Below are positions 7,040 to 16,428 of a stretch of 64,000 bases of DNA, one piece after another. The notes under the pieces were generated by a model. That model was given only the letters and a program-made list of their open reading frames with translations, was not told the origin of the DNA and made no database searches. The stretch is from positions 1 through 64,000 of the forward strand of contig NZ_JASLGT010000030.1 in assembly GCF_030150205.1 (NCBI RefSeq). The letters run 5' to 3'. Positions within the stretch are counted from its first letter, which is position 1; every line of letters begins with the position of its first letter. Source of the DNA: Niabella sp. GTDB lineage: Bacteria > Bacteroidota > Bacteroidia > Chitinophagales > Chitinophagaceae. The position numbers were made by a program, and so were the translations under genes.

Positions 7040-8458
7040 ATGATAAAATGTTCCCGTACATTCTTTCTGAGTTGCATGTTTGCATATGTTAACCTTGTGG
7101 GTTGCTTTCAGGGAAATGCGCAGATTGCAAATACCATTTCCGCTGCCGATAAAGTGTATGGCCTGTCGAAGTTCTGGCAGGAGGTGAATTATAATTTTGT
7201 TTACCTGGATAAGATCGATCGTAAAGCCTGGGATAGCACCTATAGAACACTGATTTCCCAGGTTCAGGAAACAAAAAATGATTATGAGTATTACCGGTTG
7301 CTGGAAAAATTCTGTGCCCTGCTCAATGATGGGCATACCAATATTTTCCGCCCGCAAATAAAAGGATTGCAGATCATGCAGAATGCTTTTGGCGATCACC
7401 TGGTGGTGGTGAAACAGGTTGAGGGCAAGCCCATCATTGTACGTTCCTGGAAAAAAGATCAATCGTTGTTACCGGTAGGAAGCGAGATCCTGGAAGTAAA
7501 CGGAAGCTCCTCCGAACAATATATAAGGGATCATTTGCTGCCCTATATTTCCAGTTCTACCGAATATGTAAAATGGAAAGGGGCTACGCACTGGATGCTG
7601 GCAGGAGCGCCCGGAACGGCCTTCGATATCAAAATAAAAAAGCCGGATGGAAAACAGGCTATCGTAAACCTGGTGCATGCAAAGGTAACCGACAGCATTT
7701 TTTTTCCTGAAGTAGGGGCCTATTATGACGAGCAAAAACGGGAGCTGCTGGAATTTAAAATGCTGCAGAACGGAGTGGCGTATCTTGGACTGAATTCTTT
7801 TTCGGACCGGAAGATCGATACCTTGTTTGATGCGATATTGCCGCAGCTCTACCAGGCAAAAGGATTAATTGTAGATCTTCGTTTTAATGGCGGGGGAAGC
7901 ACCAATATCGGAACCTATATCCTGAAATATCTTACCGGCGATTCAGTTTTAGCGGGTGCAAGATATACAACCCGGAACCACTTGCCGGCATTCAAAGCCT
8001 GGGGTGCCTATGTTACAGAAAAAGATACCATTGGCAATGCATGGAATAAGAAATGCCTGGAAGTATATAAAGGTGTATACGTATATGATTTCCCGTATGA
8101 ACCGGACAGCTTCGTGCTGAACAAGCCCCGCATCGTGGTGCCTACGGTAGTTCTTACAGGCAACAACACTGCTTCTGCAGCGGAAGATTTCCTGATTGCA
8201 GCGGAAGGCCAAAAGCATATGGTACGTATGGGCGAGCCCAGTTTCGGAAGTACCGGCCAGCCGCTGGTTTTTGATATGCCCGGGGGAGGATCGGCACGGG
8301 TTTGTACAAAAAAAGATACCTATCCCGACGGCCGGGAGTTTGTAGGGTATGGCATACAGCCCCATATAACCATCATTCCTACCGTACGTGAATACCTGTC
8401 GGGCAGGGATGTGGTAAAGGATGCGGCATTGGCCTATCTACAGAAAAAGATAAAATAG
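7040..8458 (+). CDS. Secreted S41-family peptidase
   Basis: A 472-residue protein with an N-terminal export signal (residues 1-28, ending near 'GNAQ'; 'LVGC' could alternatively be a lipobox). The S41 landmarks are 'NDGHTNIF' (96-103), a PDZ-like middle part around 'VGSEILEVNGSSS' (146-158), the substrate strand 'GLIVDLRFNGGG' (275-286) and the nucleophile region 'GNNTASAAEDF' with Ser379 and Glu382. 'FGSTGQP' replaces the 'FGKG' of CtpA, so the tricorn/IRBP-like Ser-His-Glu branch is more likely than the Ser-Lys type. It sits 71 bp before the first permease, with no terminator seen. Peptide or propeptide processing for the exporter is a plausible but unproven role. Confidence 0.9.
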   Translation: MIKCSRTFFLSCMFAYVNLVGCFQGNAQIANTISAADKVYGLSKFWQEVNYNFVYLDKIDRKAWDSTYRTLISQVQETKNDYEYYRLLEKFCALLNDGHTNIFRPQIKGLQIMQNAFGDHLVVVKQVEGKPIIVRSWKKDQSLLPVGSEILEVNGSSSEQYIRDHLLPYISSSTEYVKWKGATHWMLAGAPGTAFDIKIKKPDGKQAIVNLVHAKVTDSIFFPEVGAYYDEQKRELLEFKMLQNGVAYLGLNSFSDRKIDTLFDAILPQLYQAKGLIVDLRFNGGGSTNIGTYILKYLTGDSVLAGARYTTRNHLPAFKAWGAYVTEKDTIGNAWNKKCLEVYKGVYVYDFPYEPDSFVLNKPRIVVPTVVLTGNNTASAAEDFLIAAEGQKHMVRMGEPSFGSTGQPLVFDMPGGGSARVCTKKDTYPDGREFVGYGIQPHITIIPTVREYLSGRDVVKDAALAYLQKKIK

Positions 8459-8529
8459 CGGTCATCCGGAAGATGTTTTGTAAAACAGGCAGGATGGTGT
8501 TCATTTAGAAATGAGTAAATCGTGAATCC

Positions 8530-10902
8530 ATGATCAGAAACTATTTTAAAACCGCATGGCGGAGTCTTTGGACAAACAAATTCTACAGTTTGTTAAATAT
8601 AAGCGGCCTTACGGTGGGGCTGGCTGCGGGCATCCTGCTCCTGATATGGGTACAGCATGAATTCAGTTATGATAACTTTCATAGCCGGTCCGAAAATATC
8701 TACCGGATCAATGTAGAGATCCCTTCGGCCGATAAGCCCTTGTTTTGGTCCATCACGCCTGCTCCGCTTGCCGTTATGGCCAAAAAGATACCGGAAGTAC
8801 AATCCATCGTACGGGTATCGGGAGCCGGGCAGGTGTTGTCCGATGCATCAAAGAAAAAAATAATAACGGGCAATGCCCTTGCATATGTAGACAGCAGCTT
8901 CTTTACCATCTTTGACTTCCCGGTATTAAAAGGAAATTTGAAGTCCGTTTTCCCCGGTGTGCAATCCGTTGCCCTTACAAAAACAACCGCGCAGAAATTG
9001 TTTGGAACCGCAGATGCGATGGGGAAAACCGTCCGGTATAATGAAAGCGATTTTACGGTTTCGGCGATCCTGGAGGACTTTCCGGAAAACGCTTCGTTTC
9101 GGTTTGACGCACTGTTCCCAATGGCGCTTTATGCGCAGTACTTTACCCGTAACGGTGGCAATGGCAGCTGGAAAACGATTGATGAGGATATGGGTAACTA
9201 CAGCTTTGAAAGCTATGTGTTACTGAATCCCAATGCAAGTCCGCAGCGGGTAGCACAGGCATTTACCGATCTGTACCGGGAGGCAAGAAACGGGGATAGC
9301 AAAAACCAGTTTCACCTGCAGCGCCTGAAAGACATACACCTGGTGGCAAATGATGGCAGTACGTCGGCGTTGCTGATTGTACAGGTGATTTTTGGGGTAG
9401 CCCTGTTGTTACTGGTAATCGCCAGCATCAATTATGTAAACCTTTCCACCGCACGCGCCCTTACCCGTGTAAAGGAGGTGAGCGTACGGAAAATTGTAGG
9501 TGCAGAACGGATGCAGCTTTTTTTTCAATTTGTAATAGAAACCGTTGTGCTTTTCTGCCTGGCATTATTGCTGGCCTTTGGACTGATCGTATTGCTGATG
9601 CCTTTATATAACACAATTTCCGGCAAGGAACTGCATTTTCGCCTGGCAGATGGCGGTATGTGGAAGGCCGTTGGTATTGCCGGGCTGATCACGCTGTTAT
9701 TGTCGAGTATTTACCCGGCGCTGTTGCTTTCCTCTTTCAAACCCGTTCGTTCGTTAAAGGGAGCACTGTCTTCCGGTGTTGGGATATCGGTGCTAAGGAA
9801 GGGGCTGGTAGTGTTCCAGTTCTTTGTCTCCATCGTGCTGCTGATCGGCACATTGGCGATGGGCCGGCAAATGAAGTATATAAAAGACAAGAATCTGGGC
9901 TTTGATAAAAGTTATGTATTTACGGTGGGCTTCCCTACCAATAATGGAAAGCACCTGGACGCTATTAAAACAGAATTGAGCAAGGAACCGGCGATCCTGT
10001 CTGTAGGTAATTCTTCAGAGCCGGATATTATGAATGTGGGCAGCAGCTCCGGAGATCTTGAATGGAAAGGAAAAACGCCGGATATGCAGATGATGATCAG
10101 TGAAGTGGCGGCAGAGAAAAATTTTCTGCCCACGCTGAAGCTGAAATTCCTGGAAGGGGGCGATTTCTCCGGTACGCCGGCCGATAGCAATAAGTATATT
10201 GTAAATGAAACAGCCGTAAAGCAAATGGGATTAACCCCGCCCTATGTAGGGCAGCCGATTACCTCCCATGGGCGTAAAGGATTTATCATAGGAGTGTTAA
10301 AGGATTTCAATTTTCAGCCGCTTACCAGGGCGATCGGACCTATTTTGTTCCATACCTTCTGGAGGGGGAATATGTTTTACATACGCACTACCGGTAACGG
10401 AGCGCAGGCCGCTATCCGTGCAGTGGAAAAAGAATATAAGAAGTATGCAGATGACCTGCCGTTCAGCTATGAATTTTTAGATAAAAAGTTCGATGCACAG
10501 TACCGGACTGAAGAGCGTACCGGTACCTTGTTTAATGTGTTTGCCGGCATCGCCATATTTATTTCATGTTTGGGACTGTTTGGGCTGGCCACCTATACGG
10601 CACAACGGAAAGTAAAAGAGATCGGTATCCGGAAGGTGTTGGGGGCCAGTATACCCGGTATTGTGGGACTGATTTCGACCGGGTTTTTGAAGCTGGTATT
10701 GATTGCCATTCTGCTGGCGATACCGGTTGCATACATCGGAACCCATCGTTGGTTGCAGAACTTTGCCTACCAGGCAAGCCTTCCCTGGTTTTTGTTTGTA
10801 TTTGCTGCTGTTTTTGTTTTGTTAATTGCTTTTGCAACGATGTGCATACAGGCGGTAAAGGCCGCCGCAGCCAACCCGGTTAAAGCGTTAAGGAGTGAGT
10901 GA
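8530..10902 (+). CDS. FtsX/MacB-like ABC permease 1
   Basis: A 790-residue inner-membrane permease made of two MacB_PCD-FtsX halves. An N-terminal helix (about 20-42) is followed by a periplasmic domain and helices near 280-305, 330-360 and 385-405. The second half starts at about 425, has its own periplasmic domain, and ends with helices near 665-690, 715-740 and 755-780. It begins with the family start 'MIRNYFKTAWRSL', carries 'SVRKIVGAERMQ' after the first core helix and 'EIGIRKVLGAS' after the second, and ends 'NPVKALRSE'. Its core motif 'NYVNLSTARA' puts it with permeases 3, 5 and 8 (group A). It has no ATPase domain and should use one of the two ATPases in the locus. The substrate is unknown. 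Confidence 0.93.
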   Translation: MIRNYFKTAWRSLWTNKFYSLLNISGLTVGLAAGILLLIWVQHEFSYDNFHSRSENIYRINVEIPSADKPLFWSITPAPLAVMAKKIPEVQSIVRVSGAGQVLSDASKKKIITGNALAYVDSSFFTIFDFPVLKGNLKSVFPGVQSVALTKTTAQKLFGTADAMGKTVRYNESDFTVSAILEDFPENASFRFDALFPMALYAQYFTRNGGNGSWKTIDEDMGNYSFESYVLLNPNASPQRVAQAFTDLYREARNGDSKNQFHLQRLKDIHLVANDGSTSALLIVQVIFGVALLLLVIASINYVNLSTARALTRVKEVSVRKIVGAERMQLFFQFVIETVVLFCLALLLAFGLIVLLMPLYNTISGKELHFRLADGGMWKAVGIAGLITLLLSSIYPALLLSSFKPVRSLKGALSSGVGISVLRKGLVVFQFFVSIVLLIGTLAMGRQMKYIKDKNLGFDKSYVFTVGFPTNNGKHLDAIKTELSKEPAILSVGNSSEPDIMNVGSSSGDLEWKGKTPDMQMMISEVAAEKNFLPTLKLKFLEGGDFSGTPADSNKYIVNETAVKQMGLTPPYVGQPITSHGRKGFIIGVLKDFNFQPLTRAIGPILFHTFWRGNMFYIRTTGNGAQAAIRAVEKEYKKYADDLPFSYEFLDKKFDAQYRTEERTGTLFNVFAGIAIFISCLGLFGLATYTAQRKVKEIGIRKVLGASIPGIVGLISTGFLKLVLIAILLAIPVAYIGTHRWLQNFAYQASLPWFLFVFAAVFVLLIAFATMCIQAVKAAAANPVKALRSE

Positions 10903-10914
10903 TGAATTTGGAAA

Positions 10915-11010
10915 TTTGAGAATGTGAGAATGTGAAAATGTGAGAATGTGAAAATGTGGGAATGGGGGACGCAGACGGCTGATGGCTAACAGCTGAAAGC
11001 TCAATACTAA
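10915..11010. repeat. 8-bp and 7-bp tandem repeats after permease 1
   Basis: Units of 8 bp (AGAATGTG/AAAATGTG) run at about 10915-10965 and are followed by CTGATGG/CTGAAAG-type heptamers. They begin just behind the TGA stop of permease 1. Confidence 0.8.
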
Positions 11011-11089
11011 AAGCCGTTTTCGTTGCAGATCGCTGGTGACGGAGCTTAAAGAAGGTGTTTAATATTTAGCATTTAAAGTCTAACATAAA

Positions 11090-13462
11090 ATGTTCAGAAA
11101 TTATTTCAAAACCGCGTGGCGTAACCTGGTCCGTAATAAAGTGTATTCCCTGATCAATATCCTGGGGTTAAGTATCGGCATGGCCGCCTGTATGCTGATC
11201 CTGTTATGGGTTCAAAACCAGGTTAGCCATGACCAGTTTCATAAGAACCTGGACCGGATCCAGGTGGTGAACAACCGCGATATAGGGGATGGGGTAAAGT
11301 TTGCCTGGTCCTGGACGCCTAATATTATGGGGCCTACATTAAAAAAAGATTATCCGGAAGTAGCCGAAGCGGTGCGGTATTCAGAAGGCTATCATTTTCT
11401 TTTTACGGTGGGCGAAAAGAAAATGGTGCCCTCGGGGGCGTTTGCCGATCCAGCCTTTCTTTCGGTATTTACATACCCCTTATTAAGGGGGCATGCAACG
11501 AATGCTTTAAACGAGGTATACAATATTGTGTTGACAGAGAAATTGGCGAAAAGCCTCTTTGGAACGGAAGATCCTATAGGAAAAATTGTGAAGCTTGATA
11601 GTACGGACCATTTTAAAGTAACCGGGGTTTTAAAAAACCTGCCGGATAATACAGCCTTCGATTTTGGATACCTGCTTCCCTGGACCTATAAAGATAAGCT
11701 GGGATGGACGGATAGCGCCTGGGGTAATAACGGAGTACAAACCTATGTAATGTTAAAGCCGGGTGCTTCAAAAGCCGCCTTTGATCAGAAAATAAACAAA
11801 ATTACTACCAACCATTTATCGGGTAATGCATTGTATAAAAACCGGGAGGTTTTTACGCAGCCTTTTAAGGAGCAATGGTTATACTCCAAACAGGAAAACG
11901 GTCAGTATGTTGGGGGGCGTATCGATGTTGTACGGATGTTTACGGCAATAGCCGTACTGATATTGATCATTGCCTGTATCAATTTTATGAACCTGAGTAC
12001 GGCCAGAAGCGAAAAACGTGCAAAGGAAGTGGGCATCCGAAAGGTAGTAGGCGCTCAGAAAAAGGGATTGATCGCCCAGTTTATCGGAGAAAGCACCTTG
12101 CTATCGGGCATCGCATTTCTGCTGGCATTAACGGTTGTTATCATCTGTCTTCCGGGATTTAGTACACTGGTAGATCAGCAATTGCACCTGCCGTTTGCTA
12201 ACCCTTTGTTTTGGCTGTCTGCGCTTGGATTTATCCTGTTTAGTGGTGTACTGGCGGGTAGTTACCCGGCATTCTATTTGTCGGCCTTTAACCCGGTAAA
12301 AGTTCTGAAGGGCTTTTTTAAGTCGTCTACAGCAGCAGTAAACCCGCGAAAGATCCTGGTGGTGGTCCAGTTTACCTTTGCAGTGCTGCTGATCATTTCC
12401 ACCTTTATCGTGATGCAGCAGATCAAACATGCGCAGACCCGCGATAACGGGTATGACGCACGGAACCTGGTTTTTGTAAAGATGAATGGTACCATTGAAA
12501 AACACTTTGCCCTGATCCGGAATGAATTGATCAGTCGCGGGGCCGCCGTTTCCGTTACCAAATCCATGAGCCCTATTACAGAACGTTACAGCGATAGCTG
12601 GAACTTTTCCTGGACGGGTGGTACGGAGGAAGATAAAAAGGTCGACTTTGTAAGAATGGCTTCCGATGCCGATTTTGTAAAAACCCTGGGTACAAGGCTC
12701 GTTATGGGCCGGGACATTGATATTTATAAATACCCGGGAGATTCCAATGCCATCCTGCTCAATGAAACCGCGGCAAAAGTGATGCACCTGAAAGATCCGC
12801 TGACGGCGACGGTAAAGGCGGATGATATAGATTGGAGGGTTGTCGGCGTTGTAAAAGACTTTATATACCAGTCGCCTTACGAAAAGGTACAGCAGCTGAT
12901 CGTTTTCGGGCCCAAGTCCTGGTTCAATACCCTTCATTTTAAACTGAACCCGGCAAATACCACCCAGCAAAACCTGGATATTGCAGCAGGAATTTTCAAA
13001 CAGTTTAACCCGGAATATCCTTTTGATTACAAATTTGTGGATGCGGAATATGCCCGTAAGTTTAAAGAGGAACAAAAAACCGGAACGATGGCGGCATTGT
13101 TTGCGGGGTTAACGATCTTTATTTCCTGTTTGGGTTTATTTGCATTATCGACCTACATGGCCGAAACGCGCATTAAGGAAATCGGCGTGCGTAAAGTACT
13201 GGGAGCCTCTGTTTTTAATATCACTTCATTATTGTCCGGGTCTTTCTTAAAGCTCGTTATTATTTCCTGTGTAGTGGCATCGCCCATTGCCTGGTTTGTG
13301 ATGAGCCGGTGGCTAAAAAATTATGAATACCGTATTTCGATCGGGTGGCCGGTATTTGCCGGAACCGGCTTGCTGGTTATGGTTATTGCATTGGCTACGA
13401 TCAGCTTTCAGTCGGTGAGAGCGGCCCTGGCCAATCCGGTTAAAGCGTTAAGGAGTGAGTGA
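11090..13462 (+). CDS. FtsX/MacB-like ABC permease 2
   Basis: A 790-residue two-half permease with the conserved start 'MFRNYFKTAWRNL'. It belongs to group B by its core motif 'NFMNLSTARSEKRAKEVGIRK' and by a tryptophan-containing periplasmic segment before it ('EQWLYSKQENGQYVGG', corresponding to 'RWHLYDDF' in the relatives). The second half has 'RIKEIGVRKVLGAS'. The last ~50 bases, including the stop and 12 bases beyond it, are the same as in permease 3 (ending at 16096). Such identity is much greater than over the rest of the genes and suggests recent exchange at the 3' ends. Confidence 0.93.
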   Translation: MFRNYFKTAWRNLVRNKVYSLINILGLSIGMAACMLILLWVQNQVSHDQFHKNLDRIQVVNNRDIGDGVKFAWSWTPNIMGPTLKKDYPEVAEAVRYSEGYHFLFTVGEKKMVPSGAFADPAFLSVFTYPLLRGHATNALNEVYNIVLTEKLAKSLFGTEDPIGKIVKLDSTDHFKVTGVLKNLPDNTAFDFGYLLPWTYKDKLGWTDSAWGNNGVQTYVMLKPGASKAAFDQKINKITTNHLSGNALYKNREVFTQPFKEQWLYSKQENGQYVGGRIDVVRMFTAIAVLILIIACINFMNLSTARSEKRAKEVGIRKVVGAQKKGLIAQFIGESTLLSGIAFLLALTVVIICLPGFSTLVDQQLHLPFANPLFWLSALGFILFSGVLAGSYPAFYLSAFNPVKVLKGFFKSSTAAVNPRKILVVVQFTFAVLLIISTFIVMQQIKHAQTRDNGYDARNLVFVKMNGTIEKHFALIRNELISRGAAVSVTKSMSPITERYSDSWNFSWTGGTEEDKKVDFVRMASDADFVKTLGTRLVMGRDIDIYKYPGDSNAILLNETAAKVMHLKDPLTATVKADDIDWRVVGVVKDFIYQSPYEKVQQLIVFGPKSWFNTLHFKLNPANTTQQNLDIAAGIFKQFNPEYPFDYKFVDAEYARKFKEEQKTGTMAALFAGLTIFISCLGLFALSTYMAETRIKEIGVRKVLGASVFNITSLLSGSFLKLVIISCVVASPIAWFVMSRWLKNYEYRISIGWPVFAGTGLLVMVIALATISFQSVRAALANPVKALRSE

Positions 13463-13469
13463 TGAATTT

Positions 13470-13685
13470 GAAGATTTGGGAATTTGAGAATTTGAAAATT
13501 TGAGAATGTGGAGATGTGGAAATAGGGGATAGCTGAATGCTGATAGCTGAGGGCTGAACGCTTGTATTAAGGTTCCCGGTCAGCTCCGTTTGATGCTGTA
13601 TCCCCGATCACGCGACAGCAATGACTGAAAACTGATAACTGATGACTGATAGCTGAAGGCTAAAAGCTGAACGAGCTGGAAACTA
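13470..13685. repeat. Repeat-filled spacer with dispersed element copy C
   Basis: TTTGAGAA/GAATGTGG octamers (13470-13520) are followed by CTGATAG heptamers, one copy of the dispersed 'GTTCCCGGTC..CGATCACGCGACAGCAATGACTGA' element (13569-13634), then more CTGATAA heptamers up to the next gene. There is no gene in the 237-bp spacer. Confidence 0.75.
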
Positions 13686-13699
13686 AAAATTTCAACACA

Positions 13700-16096
13700 A
13701 TGATCCGAATGTATCTCAAAACAATGTTCCGGAGTCTTTGGAAAAATAAAACTTTTTCCTTTATCAATATTGTGGGTCTGGCAGTTGGGCTTACCAGTTG
13801 TCTGCTCATTGCCCTGTATATAAAACAGCAGTTGGATTTTGATGCGTTCCAGGATAAGGGTAACCGGATCGCACGGGTGCTTATGGAGTATAGCTTTGAA
13901 GGCAGCACTGTATCCAATAAGGGAAACTATACCAGTGTGCGTGTGCCGTTAGTGCTGAAAAATAATTTCTCCGAGGTAGAGGAGGCCGTGATCCTGGCGC
14001 AGACCCGGCGCATCATTCAAACAGATAAGGAGCCGGTAAGGGAAAACCGATTTATGTATGCCGGCTCCTCATTTTTTAAGCTGTTCAGCTTTAAAGTACT
14101 GAAAGGAAATGCCGGCACGGCACTGGCAGCTCCATTCCAGGTATTATTGACGGCCTCTAGTGCGAAGAAGTATTTTGGTAGCGAAGATCCGATGGGGAAA
14201 ACGCTGCGGCTTACTGGTGATAGTAATCTGTACCGGGTTACGGGTGTGGTGGCTGATTGTCCGGCCGCCTCGCAGATCCAGTTTGATTTCCTGGCCTCAT
14301 TTTCATCGCTGGGAATTGATAAAGAACATGAAGAAAGTTATTGGGATGCCAATTATACAACCTATATCCTGTTACGGAGTAAGGAAGCCTTAAAGAGCCT
14401 GCAATCCAAACTCCCTGCATTTATGAAAAAAGAAATGGCGGGCGCACATGCAACAGTAAATTTTGAGCTGGAACCGTTCCATAAGATCCATCTCTATTCC
14501 GGCTATGATGCGTTTGTGCCAAATGTGCCCATCAGCTATATTTATATACTGGCGGGAGTAGCGGTATTGATCCTGGTGATCGCCTGCTTCACCTATATTA
14601 ATTTAAGTACCGCAAGGTCTCTTGAGCGTGCAAAAGAAGTAGGCATACGGAAGGTTGCAGGCGCCAATAAAAGCCAGCTCTTCTGGCAGTTCATTGGCGA
14701 ATCTGCGCTGTTATGTTTTATTGCGGTACTCATCGGTATGGTTGCCTGCCTGTTGCTGCTGCCTGCTTTCAGTCGCCTGATCAATCAACCCATTGCTCCA
14801 ACAGCTTTGTTTTCGCTGTCCATACTGGGTGTTGCCGCAGGTATTATTCTTCTGGTAAGCTTTACAGCCGGTTGCTATCCGGCCCTGGTGCTTTCTGCAT
14901 TTCAACCGATAAAGGTTTTAAAGGGAGCTTTTAAAAGCGCCGGACAGGGACAGTGGCTCCGGAGATCATTGATCATTTTCCAGTTCATCATTTCGGTCTT
15001 CCTGATTGTTTCCACTTTTGTGATCCAGCAGCAACTACATTATATCCGTCACAAAAAACTTGGTTTCGACCGGGAACATGTCTTAATGCTTCCGGTACCT
15101 TTCGCCGCAGAAAATACAGATCTGATCAAATCGGAATTTAAACAGAACGCAGCCGTATTGCATGTTGCCCGTACCAATAATACACCCGTGAATATTGTAG
15201 GTGGATATAATATGCGCACGCCGGATATGCCCCAGAATGCCCAGATTGCGGTAACGGCCAATCCGATCGATAATGAAATGATCCCTGCCACCGGTTTGCA
15301 GCTGGCGGCGGGAGCCAACCTTACAGAACAGGATATCCGCGACGTGAAGGGGAATGACGAAGGCGTCGAACATGTATATCATTTTATTTTGAATGAATCG
15401 GCTGCAAGGCAACTGGGATGGAGCCCGCAGGAGGCCATCGGTAAAAAGATGTTTTTAGACGAGTCCCGGCCGGGCTATGTGCGGGGAGTGGTAAAAGACT
15501 TTAATTTTCAATCCCTGCATAATCCCATTAAACCCGTAGTGCTTTTTTCGGATGCTTATGGCGGAACCTTATTGGTAAAGGTAAACGGAACGCAGATGGC
15601 GCAGACCCTTTCCTTTTTACAGGCGAAATGGAAACAGCTGATGCCGGACCGGCCTTTTGAATACCGCTTCCTGGATGATGATTATAATGAACTTTACGAA
15701 AATGAGCTGCGATTTGGAAAACTGATGAATGTTTTTGCTGCTATCGCCATTCTTTTGGCCTGTGCCGGACTGTTTGGCCTGTCGGTTTACGCGGCACAAC
15801 AGCGGATCAAAGAAGTGGGCGTACGCAAAGTACTGGGCGCTGCAACGGGCAGTATTATATTGCTCTTATCGCGGGATTTTATAAAACTGGCGCTCATTGC
15901 TTCGGTGATCGCATTCCCTTTCGCCTGGTGGTTCATGCGCAACTGGCTGCAACACTATGAATATCGCATTGCCATGGAATGGTGGGTGTTTGCGGCGGCA
16001 GCATTGGTAACCCTGCTCATTGCGCTGGTAACCGTAAGTGTTCAGGCTGTAAGAGCGGCCCTGGCCAATCCGGTTAAAGCGTTAAGGAGTGAGTGA
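13700..16096 (+). CDS. FtsX/MacB-like ABC permease 3
   Basis: A 798-residue permease of group A ('TYINLSTARSLERAKEVGIRKVAGA'), starting 'MIRMYLKTMFRSL'. The second half shows 'RIKEVGVRKVLGAA' and the terminal helix pair, and the protein ends 'NPVKALRSE'. The architecture matches permease 1: eight helices and two large periplasmic domains. It is the last permease before the block is interrupted by the DUF4097 gene and a permease remnant. Confidence 0.93.
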   Translation: MIRMYLKTMFRSLWKNKTFSFINIVGLAVGLTSCLLIALYIKQQLDFDAFQDKGNRIARVLMEYSFEGSTVSNKGNYTSVRVPLVLKNNFSEVEEAVILAQTRRIIQTDKEPVRENRFMYAGSSFFKLFSFKVLKGNAGTALAAPFQVLLTASSAKKYFGSEDPMGKTLRLTGDSNLYRVTGVVADCPAASQIQFDFLASFSSLGIDKEHEESYWDANYTTYILLRSKEALKSLQSKLPAFMKKEMAGAHATVNFELEPFHKIHLYSGYDAFVPNVPISYIYILAGVAVLILVIACFTYINLSTARSLERAKEVGIRKVAGANKSQLFWQFIGESALLCFIAVLIGMVACLLLLPAFSRLINQPIAPTALFSLSILGVAAGIILLVSFTAGCYPALVLSAFQPIKVLKGAFKSAGQGQWLRRSLIIFQFIISVFLIVSTFVIQQQLHYIRHKKLGFDREHVLMLPVPFAAENTDLIKSEFKQNAAVLHVARTNNTPVNIVGGYNMRTPDMPQNAQIAVTANPIDNEMIPATGLQLAAGANLTEQDIRDVKGNDEGVEHVYHFILNESAARQLGWSPQEAIGKKMFLDESRPGYVRGVVKDFNFQSLHNPIKPVVLFSDAYGGTLLVKVNGTQMAQTLSFLQAKWKQLMPDRPFEYRFLDDDYNELYENELRFGKLMNVFAAIAILLACAGLFGLSVYAAQQRIKEVGVRKVLGAATGSIILLLSRDFIKLALIASVIAFPFAWWFMRNWLQHYEYRIAMEWWVFAAAALVTLLIALVTVSVQAVRAALANPVKALRSE

Positions 16097-16099
16097 TGA

Positions 16100-16325
16100 A
16101 TTTGAGAATGTGAAAATTTGAGAATGTGAAAATGTGGAAATAGGGGATAAGGATAGCGGAATGCTAAGGGCCGTTTCAGTTTTCAAGTTTGAAGTTCCCG
16201 GTCAACTCCGTTTGATGCCGGATCACCGATCACGCGACAGCAATGACTGATAACTTAAAACTGATAACTGATGACTGATAACTAAATGCTGAAGGCTGAT
16301 AGCTGAAAGCTGTATGCTAAAAATA
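16100..16325. repeat. Repeat-filled spacer with dispersed element copy D
   Basis: Octamers (GAGAATGTG/AAAATTTG) lie at 16100-16140, the dispersed element at 16192-16250, and CTGATAA/CTGAAGG heptamers run to about 16320. The last ~100 bp before the gene at 16429 hold ordinary sequence, possibly its promoter, but I could not assign one. Confidence 0.72.
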
Positions 16326-16428
16326 GCCCCGTATGTAACATTTTCCCACATCCTGCGATTTATGATTAGATACTGGTCACCGGGTGTAAGCATATACCAA
16401 TCCTTCTTTCAACAACAAAAACGATAGT

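Noticed and set aside
12128..13075. Long antisense ORF (315 codons) within permease 2
   Set aside because: It mirrors the codon pattern of a clearly coding permease and has no recognisable domain; a shadow of the real gene.
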